NCBI GenBank assembly: GCA_018398805.1 | Contig: JAGFBZ010001289.1 | Span: 582,494 to 646,493, forward strand | Length of the DNA stretch: 64,000 nt | Origin: Hirundichthys speculiger | Taxonomy: Eukaryota; Chordata; Actinopteri; Beloniformes; Exocoetidae | Direction of reading: 5' to 3' | Shown: positions 1-35,456 of the stretch, in pieces | Position numbering within the stretch: position 1 is the stretch's first letter | How the letters are laid out: each line of letters opens with the position of its first letter | The notes under the pieces: model-generated | The model's database searches: none | Told to the model about the DNA's origin: nothing | Seen by the model: the letters and a program-made list of their open reading frames with translations, nothing else | Program-made: the position numbers and the translations under genes

Positions 1-1900
1 GAGGAGCCGGGCTGTCAGGTAATCACTACCTGGTGGTGGATTGGATCAGTTGAGGGGGGTGGGGGCAAATGCTGGTCAGACCTGGTAGGCCCAAACGTGT
101 AGCAAGGGTTTGCTGGGAACGTCTGGCAGAGGAACCTGTCAGAAAGATCTTCAACACACACCTCCGACAGAGCTTCAATCACATCCCGGGGGAGGCGGGG
201 GACATTGAGTCCGAATGGGCCATGTTCCGCGCCTCCATTGCTGGAGCGGCTGACCGGAGCTGTGGCCAAAAGGTCGTCGGTGCCTGTCGTGGCGGCAATC
301 CTCGAACTCGGTGGTGGACACCTCGGGTGAGAGAGGCCAATCAGACTGAAGGAAGGAGTCCTACCGGGCTTGGTTAGCTTGTGGGACTCCGGAATCAGCA
401 GACAGGTATCGGCAGGCCAAGCGGGCGGCGGCTTTGGTGGTCTCTGAGGCGAAAACTCAGGTGTGGGAGGAGTTCGGTGAGGCCATGGAAAAAGACTTTC
501 GATCGGCTCCCCGGAGATTCTGGCAAACCGTCGGATGGCTCAGGCGGGGAAAGCAGTGCTTCACCAACACTGTGTATAGTGGGGGTGTGGTGCTGCTGAC
601 CTCGACCGGAGATGTCGTTCGGCAGTGGAAGGAATACTTCGAGGACCTTCTCAATCCCACCAACATGTCTTCCGTTGAGGATGCTGAGCCTGTGGACTTG
701 GGGGTGGACTCGTCTATTACTGGAGCTGAGGTCGCTGAGGTAGTTAAGAAGCTGCACAGTGGCCGGGCTCCAGGGGTGGACTAGATCCGCCCTGATTTCC
801 TGAAGGCTCTGGATGTTGTAGGACTGTCTTGGTTGACACGTCTCTGCAACATCACATGGAAATCGGGGGCAGTACCTCTGGATTGGCAGACCGGGGTGGT
901 GGTTCCCCTTTTTAAGAAGGGGGACCAGAGGGTGTGTTCCAGTTATAGGGGAATCCCACTACTCAGCCTCCCTGGTCAGGTCTATGCAGGGGTGCTGGAG
1001 AAGAGAGTTCGATCGATTGTCGAATCCCAGATTCAGGAGGAACAATGCGGGTTCCGTCCTGGTCGTGGAACACTGGACCAGCTCTAGACCCTCTCTAGGG
1101 TCCTGGAGGGAACATGGGAATTTGCCCAACCAGTCAACATGTGTTTTGTGGACTTGGAGAAGGCATTTGACCGTGTTCCTTCGGGGGGTCCTGTGGGGGG
1201 TACTCCCGGAGTATGGGGTGCTGGGCCCGCTGTTACGGGCTGTCCAGTCCCTGTACAAATGGAGTGAGATTTTGGTCCGCATTGCCGGTTGTAAGTCGGA
1301 CTCATTTTCAGGAAGAGTTGGGCTCCGCCAGGGCTGCCCTTTGTCACCGGTTCTTTTCGTAATGTTTATGGACAGAATTTCTAGGCGCAGCCAAGGAGCG
1401 GAGGGGATCTGGTTTGATGGTGTCAGGATTTCATCTCTGCTGTTTGCTGATGATGTGATCCTGTTGCTGCCATCAAGTGGGGAGCGATTCACAAGCTGGA
1501 GCGGCAGGGATGAGAATCAGCACCTCCAAATCTGAGACCATGATTCTCAGTCAAAAAAGGGTAGAACTCCAGGTCAGGAGTGAGGTTCTGCCTCAAGTGG
1601 AGGAGTTTAAGTATCTCACGGTCTCGTTCACGAGTGATGGGAGAAAGGGAACGGGAGATCGACAGACGGATTGGTGCAGTGTCTGCTGTGGTGGTGAGTC
1701 TGTACCGGTCCGTTGTGGTGAAGAGAGAGCTGAGCCAAAAGGCAAGGCTCGATCTTTTTTCCAACCCTCACCTATGGTCTGAACTGGGGGTAGTGACCGA
1801 AAGAACGAGCTCGCGGTCTGGGCCTCTCTGCTGAAGCTGCTGCCCCTGCGACCCGACTCCTGACCAAGTGGAAGATGATGGATGGATGGACGGATACCAA
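1..1900 (+). mobile_element. Decayed LINE retrotransposon (Rex/Babar-like), copy 1
   Basis: Broken reading frames encode a non-LTR reverse transcriptase, from the end of the endonuclease domain (near 20-60) through the linker (69-780) and RT core (830-1500) to part of the C-terminal domain (to about 1830). Visible RT motifs include GFRPGRGTLDQL (1048-1084), LRQGCPLSPVLF (about 1322-1357) and the catalytic FADD (1444-1455). Many stops and frameshifts break it. Compared with the copy at 49884-52035, a few hundred bases of the C-terminal domain are missing. The 3' end has a short GATG/GATGGATGG tail near 1875-1890. The 5' end lies before the window. Assignment to Rex/Babar is from memory of fish LINEs; LINE identity is firm. 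Confidence 0.85.
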
Positions 1901-25572
<23,672 letters not shown>

Positions 25573-26395
25573 CTTTAAAACACACACACAAACTAACAAA
25601 TAAGAAACAATCTCTATGGACCTTCAATAAAAAAGCTGAAATGTCCAAGAATCAGCATATTCTCAACATTTGTTGAGGTTTATGGCTGAGGTCCAACGAG
25701 CTCTTAGCAGCACATGAGAGCTGATCCACATCATCTGGAAGCAATTTTTACTCACAGCACACATCAAGAATCATCAATACACACATTTACCAAGATTAAG
25801 TGCAATGTTAATGTAATATCTACCAGCCCCAAAATGTGACCATCTAAAAATAAAGACGATTCTTACATTTACTTTGACCTTTATTTCACTGCAGACAGTG
25901 TAAACCCAAAATACTACAAGTTTCTCTGTCCAACTTGATTTCATGTGTTAATATACATACATTTTTGCATGTCATTTTTCCTAGCACAAAAAGAAGTCAG
26001 AAAGGCAGCAACTTAAGGCTGGAACTGACGTTAACAAGCAATGTCAACAGATGATTATAATCAAAGCAGGACGTAAGAAAGGTCGTGTCACTGAGGAGCG
26101 AGGATGGATATTTTTAACATGTGCCCAAACACTGGTTGAGCAAGTCAAGAAAATGTTTAAAAACAATTCTCTTCAGAAAAGCCTGTAATGGATTTTCTCA
26201 CTATACATAAAATTGAACTGCACAATAACTGTTTAGGAATTTCAGTGAGAATAGAGGAAGGGCATAGGCCAGAGCTGGACATCTGTGATCCATCAATGAG
26301 ATAATCACAGAGGTAAGAATTACTTGGGAAACTCTTTAAACACTACAATACAGATTTTACATTCAAAAACACCACTCATGTTAATACTTTTAAGA
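25573..26395. other. 5' intron or upstream region of wwp1
   Basis: No exon, CpG-rich promoter or repeat recognised. Confidence 0.45.
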
Positions 26396-26720
26396 GACAT
26401 CTTCATTGTCTTTGGGTTAGGAGGACTCTGGTGGAAATCTGTACTGTGGTCTGACAAATCAGTTTTCCAACTAATTTCTGGAAGAAATCGATGACATATG
26501 CTCCAGACCAAAGATAAAAAGGACCATCCAGGCTGTTATCAGCAACACGTCCAGATATCAGGTTCTGTGATGATATGAGGTTGCACCTGTGCCCTTGGCA
26601 GTAGTAAATGACACTTCTGTGATGGTAGAATTAACACCAAAATCATGTTTGCAGAGCTTAAAGTTAAAAAAAGTCCTGAGCCTGAACTTTTTCCAGGGGT
26701 GCAGTGGATCCAACGCATAC
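26396..26720 (+). pseudogene. Tc1/mariner transposase relic
   Basis: Plus-strand broken frames read VWSDKSVFQLISGRN, then KDHPGCYQQ and SGSVMI. This corresponds to the WSDE...RKV...SVMVWG stretch of fish Tc1 transposases. No termini or full motifs survive. Confidence 0.6.
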
Positions 26721-26819
26721 ACATTACAGGCAATTTGGCAAACAACTTTTTGGCTTTGTGCTTAGTAATGTACAAGATGACCTTCAATTTAAATGTGAAT
26801 TTTAGAAAGTAAAGGTTAT

Positions 26820-28480
26820 TAAGTTATAAGTGAAAACATGGAAAACTGAGTCAAGCGAATGAATCCGATTAATTTAACAACCATTTAATTCAGTAAAGGG
26901 CAATTTGTACCAAAAAAAAAAAACATATAAATTGTAATTTTTCCATCCATTTTTGTTTAAATCAATGGCAAATTAAGTTATAGGAAATACATTCCATTTA
27001 GTCTTGACTCATCTCCTCTTTAACATATTTGCAGAGGCAGTTATTATGTTATTAGATGTTATTACTCTGAATGCTTCATTAAAAAAGTGAACCCTTACAT
27101 TCAGTATTTTTTCCATGACTTGGGTGGTTGCTTCATCCACATTCAGAGAAAACATCCATCCTTCGAGCTGATCAGACAGACATTTCTTGAACTCTGCTGC
27201 TGTGCCATGTGTGTTCATTAGGGATGTTCCTGGTGACTAATTTCCCTGTCGACTAAATGAAAATTTTAATTAAGACTAGTCGACTAGTCTAAAAAAAAAG
27301 ATGCGCTTCAGCCTGGAAGTTATCAGTTTGCGTCCCGGCAGGGTGTATTCGGGCTCAACATATTCCATTAGATTCCTGAAGCCTTTACCTTCCACAAAGT
27401 TCAGTGGAAGCATATCTTGCGAAGTCATTATCGTGATGAGCTGCGTTATCCTCTCAGACCGGACGGGAGAACACGTCTCCAGGTAAACAATGTCAAATCG
27501 GCCTGAGTGTGGCTAGCATCCGCTAGCATCAGCAGCTGTCGTCTCGTGCAGATTAACATCCAAATGCTTGAGTTGAATGTGGTTGCACATTGCTCCAGTC
27601 GAGTGATTGTATGCCAGTTGTTTCTGACACAGTCTACATACTACCTTGTTTTCATTTTCTAGATTAAAGTACCGCCAAACCACGCTGGTTTTGCAGAGAC
27701 TATCTTCCCACCGTGCCGTTTTAAAACTCCAGGCTACTCGAGCATTGCCGCAAGGAGGGGGACTGCTGTCTGACGGCTCTGTAGCCCCGACTAGTGGCTG
27801 GCGGCTGTATGACAGTTAAGCGGCCTTGTACATGAATAAAACACAAATTGGTTTAAACGACTAATATTTCTGGTGCCGACTAGTAAGTGAGCGGACGTTT
27901 AATCGTTTAGACGACTAATCACGTGCATCCCTAGTGTTCATATTACTGGCATGCTAACTGGAAACGGGCAGTTTTTTAAAGCGTTTTTATCAACGGCTTT
28001 TTTTTTTTTTTTTTTTTTTACAAAGACGTCCAAGCGGCTGAGCGATCGTGAATGATAAATTGTGTCCCGCAAAAAAAAATGAGCACACACATGTTTTCAA
28101 GTCACAAACAGATCATACATCGTGGCTGCTACATATGCTACGTCCCTGTTAACAGCTTGTGTGTTGGAGCTTGCGGACAGCTCCTTTTTCCCCGGCGTCT
28201 CCTTTGTGACGTTGAAGAGCTTTTTTTGCCGCTAGATGCATAGACTAACTTCTTGGAGCACAACACACAAAAACCAGCAACAGAAACTGGTCAAGGAAAT
28301 GTGTTTTATCATCAGGTCAAATTTTCTAATACCAACGTTTTGCTGTGTCTAAAACAGCATAACATTGGATTGGTTGAAAACATAGTTGGCAAGAATGCTG
28401 TAGAAATCCAAGGATGTATTACTGGCTACCATTACAAGATTGCCATGCTTCACTGATATTTGTGTAAGTTGTATAATTTT
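26820..28480 (-). pseudogene. Transposase-derived segment, copy A (split by a hAT)
   Basis: Minus-strand 27009-27218 encodes NTHGTAAEFKKCLSDQLEGW and FSLNVDEAT followed by a KILNVRV stretch, resembling the RNase H-like start of domesticated hAT-type transposases. The segment continues past an inserted hAT (27219-27933) to about 28480. Nearly the same sequence recurs, broken by other insertions, at 35231-35456, 40599-41053 and 42425-42568 (copy A'). Confidence 0.6.
27219..27933 (-). mobile_element. hAT element, GACTAGTC family, copy 2
   Basis: Starts TAGGGATGTTCCTGGTGAC and ends ACGTGCATCCCTA, with a perfect TSD GTGTTCAT (27211-27218 and 27934-27941). It retains the minus-strand BED finger (VVCRLCQKQ, CNHIQLKHL) around 27540-27660. 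It is about 370 bases shorter than copy 1 through an internal deletion. Confidence 0.92.
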
Positions 28481-28712
28481 ATCACCTCAGTCACATCTTA
28501 AGTTGTCTTTGTCTCTGTGTAAACACATTCAGGTGTAGAATGGTTATCATCATGAAAACTACTTTGACCACTGTGTCAGTAGAGGGTACTGAAAATCTCA
28601 AAATTGAAAATTAGTTCTGGATTTCTACGAGTCCGACATGTTATATTTCGAGTTCTTAAAAGTTTTTTTTTGTTTGTTTTTAATTATTTTTTAGGGTGAT
28701 CCGTTGGAGATT

Positions 28713-28800
28713 AAGGGCCCGATCTTCCACCAAACCTCCTAAAGCCGCTATTAAGGGATAGCGGGTAGTGGGAGGGGCGTTCCCCCGCAAAGAATGCAAT
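28713..28800. repeat. Harbinger-like left end, broken
   Basis: Starts GGGCCCGATCTTCCACC and continues CTATTAAGGGATAGCGGG, closely matching the left end of 17724-19704. The rest of that element reappears at about 29379-29720, so other sequence interrupts it. Confidence 0.6.
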
Positions 28801-28882
28801 TATAGATCATCTATAATGATCTATAATCTATAATGATCTATAATCACCTGTGCGATTAAAATGTTTAATTGTTGCCCTGCCT

Positions 28883-28883
<1 letters not shown>

Positions 28884-28941
<58 letters not shown>
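28884..28941. repeat. (TA)n microsatellite
   Basis: About 29 TA units. It abuts the element at 28942, whose expected TAGGG terminus is missing, so the microsatellite may have overwritten it. Confidence 0.95.
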
Positions 28942-28945
<4 letters not shown>

Positions 28946-29833
28946 ACGGTACAGGTGGCTCACGGTACCGCACAGCAGCTTTTGTGTCACGGTTTCAGTA
29001 CGGATTCGGTACTGCAGCGATTCCCAAAGTGTGGGCCACGGCTCCCTGGTGGGCCGTGGCGGTACTGCAGGTGGGCCGTGAGAGGTCATTAAAATTAAAC
29101 AAATATGTTTTAAATCCTCTATCTTTTTTAAATATGTTTCTAATTTCTGTAAAATATTAACAACATGATTTAAAACCATTAAGAAGTAACAAAACAAATC
29201 AGTTAAGTGTTATTCTTCCGTCATCTTAATATGACAAGTGTCACCTTACATCAGAACATAGCTTCTAGTCCTGTATGTTGATCATAGTTGTGATTAAAGG
29301 TTTCGGTGGGCCGCGGAGATTATTCACATTTCAAATTGGGCCTTGGTATTCTGAAGTTTAGGAATGGCTGCGGTACAGTTTCAGACCACCCGCTACCCTA
29401 AACAAGCGATCGCAAGATACCGAGTTTGCAGAAAGCGCAACTTGCATGTGGGCGCGTCCAAATGGAATAAATGTGCAGCTGTGGCAGCTCTCATCCAGAT
29501 GTTTGCTGTGGAGGAAACCAAGGAGATCTCTGTGTCTGGTGTCAAGCTGGAAAAGGTTGGATGCTGGGAATTTATTTCCGCTATGTCTGAAACTGTTGGT
29601 GGTCGAGGAGGGACAGGAACATTAATTAATCGTGATCTTTAAATGCGCATCCAACGATTCGTTCTGCAGTATTTTAAAAAGCACATCAGCTGCACCAAGA
29701 CGCACAACTGGTAACAACTGGATCTTATGCAAAAGTTATTGGAACATAAATACCAGAGGACATAAAAGTGTATTGTCCCGTGCAAGGTCGTACCGAACGG
29801 TTCAGTATTTTACCGAGTACCGTTGCATCCCTA
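28942..29833. mobile_element. hAT element, GGTAC family, carrying other elements
   Basis: The right end is GTACCGTTGCATCCCTA (29817-29833); the left begins GCAACGGTAC without its TAGGGAT. Inside are the 355-bp MITE (29015-29370) and Harbinger-related sequence (29379-29720). Confidence 0.65.
29015..29370. mobile_element. 355-bp hAT MITE, copy 2
   Basis: Starts CAGCGATTCCCAAAG and ends AGGAATGGCTG, inverted relative to 16567-16921. Flanks CGGTACTG (29007-29014) and CGGTACAG (29371-29378) match at seven of eight bases. Confidence 0.88.
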
Positions 29834-30094
29834 GTCCATATATATACATACATAAAGACTTATATTTTCTGTAAACTAGTAACAAATGTGATACATTTTT
29901 CATCATGTTTTGATTTGGAATAGATGTTCAGCATTCCCAATGCATTTGCATGTTTGGAAATAACATTTACTATAAGGATTTTGAGGTTAATTCATTTTTT
30001 TTTTTTTTTAAACATGACATATACATATGTATACATACAGTACATATGTTGCCTTCATTACAATGCACTAAACAAGACAATACAAAACCAAACT

Positions 30095-30190
30095 CATGGT
30101 TGAGGAAACAGAAGGTTCAGGTACCGGCCTGGCCCACCTGCAGTTCTGAATTGTCCCTGATAGAGAATGTGTGCACAACTAACAGCATGT
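30095..30190 (+). pseudogene. Tc1/mariner C-terminal relic
   Basis: Plus strand reads QVPAWPTCSSELSLIENVCT, a decayed form of the third catalytic block (PAxSPDLxPIENxW) of DD34E transposases, with the Asp lost. Confidence 0.55.
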
Positions 30191-30595
30191 TTGCAAGAAA
30201 ATAAGACCTGATATGTTTCAGCAAATGGTATCCTCATTACCAGCCAACATGTTTGATGGAATGGGAACATAACTAGGTGGTAAAAGATTATGTGCTAATG
30301 TTAATGTTTTGAAAGTCATAATGCAAAAATGGAAGTATATTAACAAAAAAATGAAAATGACAGGACAAAACATGAAATATTTGGGGTTTATAACAACTGA
30401 AATTAAATAAAACACAAAGTAATTGTGAAAATCATAGTGACTTCTCTTTAACTTGTGCTTTCAAGCCCCCCACCACCACCACCACCAAATCTTCTGATTT
30501 GGATCCTCTTATTTATGCCTCTTTATACTGTAATTCTCCACAAACAATGAAGAACTAAATTAATCAATAAAATAATAATAATCATCTATACTCAC
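30191..30595. other. Unrecognised sequence
   Basis: AT-rich with a short CCACCA run at 30470-30487. No transposon ends seen. Confidence 0.5.
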
Positions 30596-30652
30596 AACTG
30601 ATATGTTTTGCTAGGCTCTCTGGTTCAGCCCACTCCGTGTCCCATGGTTCCA
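30596..30652 (-). CDS. Candidate 57-base exon, gene unknown
   Basis: Minus-strand acceptor CTGTATTTCAG and donor CAGTT|GTGAGT enclose 57 bases. One frame is open (EPWDTEWAEPESLAKHIS, phase 2 in and 1 out); the other two have stops. It lies in sequence with no transposon match, 5 kb upstream of the wwp1 start on the same strand. It could be a 5' noncoding wwp1 exon or an exon of another gene. I do not recognise the peptide. Confidence 0.4.
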
Positions 30653-30772
30653 CTGAAATACAGAAGATAATATTTAAATGACAAGACTGAATAGAGCTTG
30701 TACAGACTCCAGCAGTTTTAAGTCTGACCCCATTTTTAATGCCGATACCTAATACCATATAATAGCTTCACA

Positions 30773-30840
<68 letters not shown>
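30773..30840. repeat. (AT)n microsatellite
   Basis: About 34 AT units immediately left of the hAT at 30841. Confidence 0.95.
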
Positions 30841-30843
<3 letters not shown>

Positions 30844-32017
30844 GGGTGTAACGGTACACAAAACTCTCGGTTCGGTACGTACCTCGGTTTTGAGGTCACG
30901 GTTCGGTTCATTTTCGGTACAGTAAGAAAACAAAATGCAAAATATAAATGTGCTAGTTGTTTATTACACACTTTTTTGCTTTTTAACAATAGGAACATTA
31001 GCCTATACAAAGCCTAGAATTTTGCTCAAAAATATAAATACAATATTCTGAAATGTAGATATTTTGAAAAACAAAATAAAAATAACATTGGCTCAGACTT
31101 TTTCTTGAAGAAAATATCCATCTGATGTGCAAAATTGAACAGTTGCAACACTGCACTGAACAGTTTCAAGTTGTTGCTCAGATTAAATAACATGAATAAG
31201 GCTCAGACTGTTTCTTTAAAAAAAACAAATCATTTTATTTTTTCATAAAGTACCCGGTATGATTTTCTGGCTAAAATGTGGACAAGAAGGTAATGAGTTT
31301 TTTTTTTTTTTTTCTTTTTCTTGTACTGCATGCCACATGACTTCTCTTCCCAATTGAACTATTTACATATCAACAAACTTTTTTTGTTGCTGTAGAACTT
31401 GCTTTTATTTTTATGCATATTTATAATAACAACAATAGTAATAATAATAACAATATTATTATTATTGAGGGACGTGGAGAGGAGGGAAAAAGCTTGAGTT
31501 GTCTCGCGCGGAGGGCGGGGTGTTAATGTGCACGCGCGTCGCCTCGCCTGTGTATGTGGTGACGCGCGCCGCGTCCGCACACAGAAACTCGCCCTGACCG
31601 CGCGCTGGCTGTGCACTGAGCCCGGCAGAGAGAGGGGGAGAGAGAGAGAGAGAGAGAAGCGCGGCTCGCGAGGCAGACAGCAGCCAAGTGATGGCTTCAA
31701 ACCTAGCGGTTTGAGTGCGCGGGAGTCTCAAAATCACCAGAAAAAGTAGCTAGATTTGTCGCTAGTCGCTTTTTACAAATTAAGTCGCTAGGGGGGTCTG
31801 GAAAGTCGCTAGATATAGCGACAAAGTCGCTAAGTTGACAACACTGGTTTGTTGTCTCGTGTGCGCGCAACTGCGCATGTGCGGCTGCAGCATGCTCTGC
31901 TCCACAACATGCGGTCCTCTACTTAATATGTCCGTGTGGAAACTTGTTCGGTACGCCTCCGTTCCGAACCGAGCACCGAAACGGTTTAATACAAATACAT
32001 GTACCGTTACACCCCTA
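30841..32017 (+). mobile_element. hAT element, GGTAC family, copy Y1
   Basis: Termini TAGGGGTGTAACGGTACAC and GTACCGTTACACCCCTA, both next to AT repeat. An inverted copy (Y2) lies at 32862-33825. It includes a CpG-rich stretch (31500-31700), but no transposase domain is recognised. Confidence 0.85.
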
Positions 32018-32031
32018 ATATATATATATAT

Positions 32032-32704
32032 TAGGCTTGGGCGGTATTACGGTAATACCGAATACTTCCGGTATTTAAAAATAGCAGCGGTATCAGTTTC
32101 AATACCGTCATAAAAAAATGCAATGCATGATTTTCTCCGCTTGCAGCTGATGTCGGCTTGACTCTTCCTGTTAAGGTACTGACGATAAAAAAGAACACTT
32201 CCTGAGTTTGCTGCTTCATAATAAAAGCTTTTAATTAAACTAATAATGTTGGACTTTTATGTTGAAGAATTTATAGGAAGTGAAACGTCCACTATCAGGC
32301 ACTTTACTATAAAGCGCGTTTCAGCAAACACACACCTCGGCAGCATTGAGACGTGAATCACTGCCATGCGAGCCTGACTGGCCGAGTTAAAACTACAGTG
32401 AAAAGCAAGAAATACACAAATAAATAACAACTGTAGTTGAGCCAACATTATATTGAAGCACTGAACTGCTGTTTTGAGGTAAACTCGCCTTTTTTTTTTT
32501 CAGGCGCGTCAACGCTGGGAATAGGACAGCGGCGTAAAGCCCCCGCGGCGGCGCACCTGGGGTACATAATGGGGGGTGGCTGTTTTGACGCGCGGCGTCC
32601 GCCGGTGGTGTGTGTTCGCCTTAATAGTCGGGGGAATACTGTATACCCCGGTAAAATGTGAGGGAAGTTTGACGGTATCAAAATTTGGATACCGCCCAAG
32701 CCTA
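32032..32704. mobile_element. hAT element, TTGGGCGGTAT family, copy 2
   Basis: Termini TAGGCTTGGGCGGTAT and ATACCGCCCAAGCCTA, inserted in AT dinucleotide repeat on both sides, so the TSD is not distinctive. Inverted relative to 19932-20632. Confidence 0.88.
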
Positions 32705-32713
32705 ATATATATA

Positions 32714-32752
<39 letters not shown>

Positions 32753-32758
32753 ATATAT

Positions 32759-32793
<35 letters not shown>

Positions 32794-32831
32794 ATATATC
32801 TCTATATATATATATATATCATCTATATATC

Positions 32832-32861
<30 letters not shown>
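32705..32861. repeat. Compound AT/CTAT microsatellite
   Basis: About 157 bases of AT repeats interrupted by CTATATAT, TCTATA and GTGTATAT. Confidence 0.95.
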
Positions 32862-32862
<1 letters not shown>

Positions 32863-33825
32863 ATGGGTGTAATGGTACATGTATTTGTACTGAACCGTTT
32901 CGGTACAGGTAGGTCGGTACGGGGGCGTACCGAACGAGTTTCCACACGGACATATTAAGTAGAGGACCGCACGTTGTGGAGCAGAGCGCTGCAGCCGCAC
33001 ATGCGCAGTTGTGCGCACACGCCAGTGTTGCCAACTTAGCGACTTTGTCGCTATATCTAGCGACTTTCCAGACCCCCCTAGCGACTTAATTTGTAAAAAG
33101 CGACTAGCGACAAATTAGCTACTTTTTCTGGTGGTTTGAGACTCACGCGCACTCAAACCGCTAGGTTTGAAGCCATCACTTGGCTGCTGTCTGCCTCGCG
33201 AGCCGCGCTTCTCGCTCTATCTCCCTCTCTCTGCTGGGCTCAGTGCACAGCGAGTTTCTGTGTGTGGACTGGGCGCGTGTCACCACATACACAGGCGAGG
33301 CGACGCGCGTGCACACAATCACCCTAATCAGTGGTAGAGAACGCTGGCTTCAAACGCATGATAAAGGTAATTGAGCCCGGATATCAATTACCTTCTCGTC
33401 CACATTTTAGCCAGAAAATCATACCTGGACTTTACGAAAGAATAAAAAGATTAGTTTTTAAAGAAACACCCTGAGCCTTATTCATGTTATTTAATCTGAC
33501 CAACAACTTGAAACTGTTCAGTGTTGCAACTGTTCAATTTTGCACATCAGATGGATTATTTTTTTAAGCAAAAGTCTGAGGCAATGTTATTTTTATTTTG
33601 TTTTTTCAAAATATCTACATTTTAGAATATTGTATTTATATTTTCGAGCAGAATTCTAGCTTTGTATAGGCTAATGTTCCTATTGTTAAAAAGCACAAAA
33701 GTGTGTTATAAACAACTAGCACATTTATATTTTGCATTTTGTTTTCTTACTGTACCGAAAATGAACCGAACCGTGACCTCAAAACCGAGGTACGTACCGA
33801 ACCGAGAGTTTTGTGTACCGTTACG
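32862..33825 (-). mobile_element. hAT element, GGTAC family, copy Y2 (inverted, truncated)
   Basis: Inverted copy of 30841-32017. The terminal bases at 33821-33825 stop inside the terminus (GTACCGTTAC, without ACCCCTA), directly against piggyBac-derived sequence. Confidence 0.82.
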
Positions 33826-35226
33826 ATGAATATTCATCTGAAATAGTAAATGACAGTATGAGGCTGTAGGCACACTATAACTGAACATGTGTTTCAAATT
33901 TAAAGAAGATAGCACAACATATGACCATTTTACAGTGGTCTTTTCATTAAAAAATCTAGGCGCAGCTCCAAAAAGGCCTTTGGAGACTCCAAATGAACAC
34001 ATGGTAACCAAAATGATATTCTGAGACAATAGGTACTTTTTCCTTTACATTTTGGTATTTTTCATCAGTTTGAGTTAAAATAGTCACAAATTTGCCATTT
34101 TTAAATTTACAACTAGTTTTTGGTATTACCATAAATCACATACTAACATACATAACTGTGTAAAAACCACTAATTCATAATATATCTGATGACTACAAAT
34201 ATATATGACTACATGTGGAGCATATATACTTTTTTAAATACATGTTACAGTTAAGGTTTTGAGGTTATGAGGGCTCAATTGCATGAATGTCAAGCAGGGA
34301 GGAGGCAGGAATAATGTTCACTGTCTGAAGAGTCCTCAAAAATCTTCTCCAGTGCCTCCTGGACACTAAAACGTGTTTTTGACTTACTTTTAGCCATTTA
34401 ACCGTGAAGTAAGTTATCTTATTTTAAGCGAGTTATCTTGCTGCTTGCATCGCTGAGCGCTCTGCGTAAATGCGCATAGGCACAACTGGAGGAGCGCACC
34501 ACTACGCGCAGGCATAAAGCGGCTCAGATAGAGTCGAATTACACATGCAATACGTCATTGGAAAGGTTGATCTATGCTCTAAAAGGCGGAAATGACGAAT
34601 CTAAGATCCGCCTTGTAGCTGTCAATCAAATGCATTGCAAAGAGAGTCACCGGAAATTCGAACAAAGCCATCTTTATTTCGGGAAGATGATTCCTCTGCT
34701 TGAAAAATTACGATCAGAAATCAAACAAAACTTTTTTACACTTCTAATATGGTACTGAATTGCAAAAAAGTGCTTTAGTTATAAGTAATAACATTTATTG
34801 ACACTAAATCTCAATAAATGATCACGAGAATTCAACCGTACATGAAGAACCAAGCTTGTTCAGGGCATTTCTCCAACCAAAAATCGCTCGAGTGAGCATC
34901 TTTCTGTTTATAGACAAGCTAAGCCTCTGTCAACAAACAGGGACCGGATTCAAACCGTTTCTCCGCGTTTTCTGGGACTTTTACAAACGAAAACCGGTAA
35001 GTGCTGACTTTCACGACTTTTGGCTTTTATGTCTTTAGGCACCTCTTGTGCAAGATATATAAGAGATGAAAGAAAAACGGCATTATTTTTGCAAAGAGGA
35101 GACTCTGCAGAGTTTCAATGATACCAAACACAGCTATGACAGATGAAGTGATCGTTCTGTATGAGTCATTTTTAGACAAAATTATTACACAATGAGGACG
35201 CCGGCGTCCTCGTCGGGCGCATCAGG
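33826..35226 (-). mobile_element. Deletion derivative of the piggyBac element
   Basis: The left part matches 35705-36170 of the full piggyBac. It then jumps at about 34315 to sequence matching 38668 onward and runs to the right end GCATCAGG followed by TTAA (35227-35230). The first transposase exon (MAKSKSKTRF...) is kept in part on the minus strand near 34320-34397; the catalytic region is deleted. The left terminus is missing where it meets Y2. Confidence 0.85.
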
Positions 35227-35230
35227 TTAA

Positions 35231-35456
35231 TCAAATTCATTTAACCATTTAATTCAGTTAAGGGCAATTTGTACAAAAAAAAAAATTGCAACCTTTCCAT
35301 CATTTTTGTTTAAAACAATGGCAAATTAAGTTATAGGAAATACATTCCATTTAGTCTTGACTCCTCTCCTCTTTAACATATTTGCAGAGGCAGTTATTAT
35401 GTTATCAGATGTTATTACTCTGAATGCGTCATTAAAAAAGTGAACCATTACATTAA
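35231..35456 (-). pseudogene. Transposase-derived segment copy A', part 1
   Basis: Matches about 26870-27098 of copy A (e.g. CCATTTAATTCAG, GGCAAATTAAGTTATAGG). It ends at the TTAA into which the piggyBac inserted and resumes at 40599. Confidence 0.75.

Noticed and set aside
959..1492. A 177-codon minus-strand open frame
   Set aside because: Antisense shadow of the plus-strand LINE RT core.
28850..29081. Plus- and minus-strand frames rich in Ile-Tyr repeats
   Set aside because: They are translations of the (TA)n microsatellite, as are those at 32509-33018 and 30736-30933.
31359..31750. CpG-rich stretch as a possible promoter or gene
   Set aside because: It lies inside hAT Y1 and is repeated in inverted form in Y2 (33130-33310), so it belongs to the transposon.
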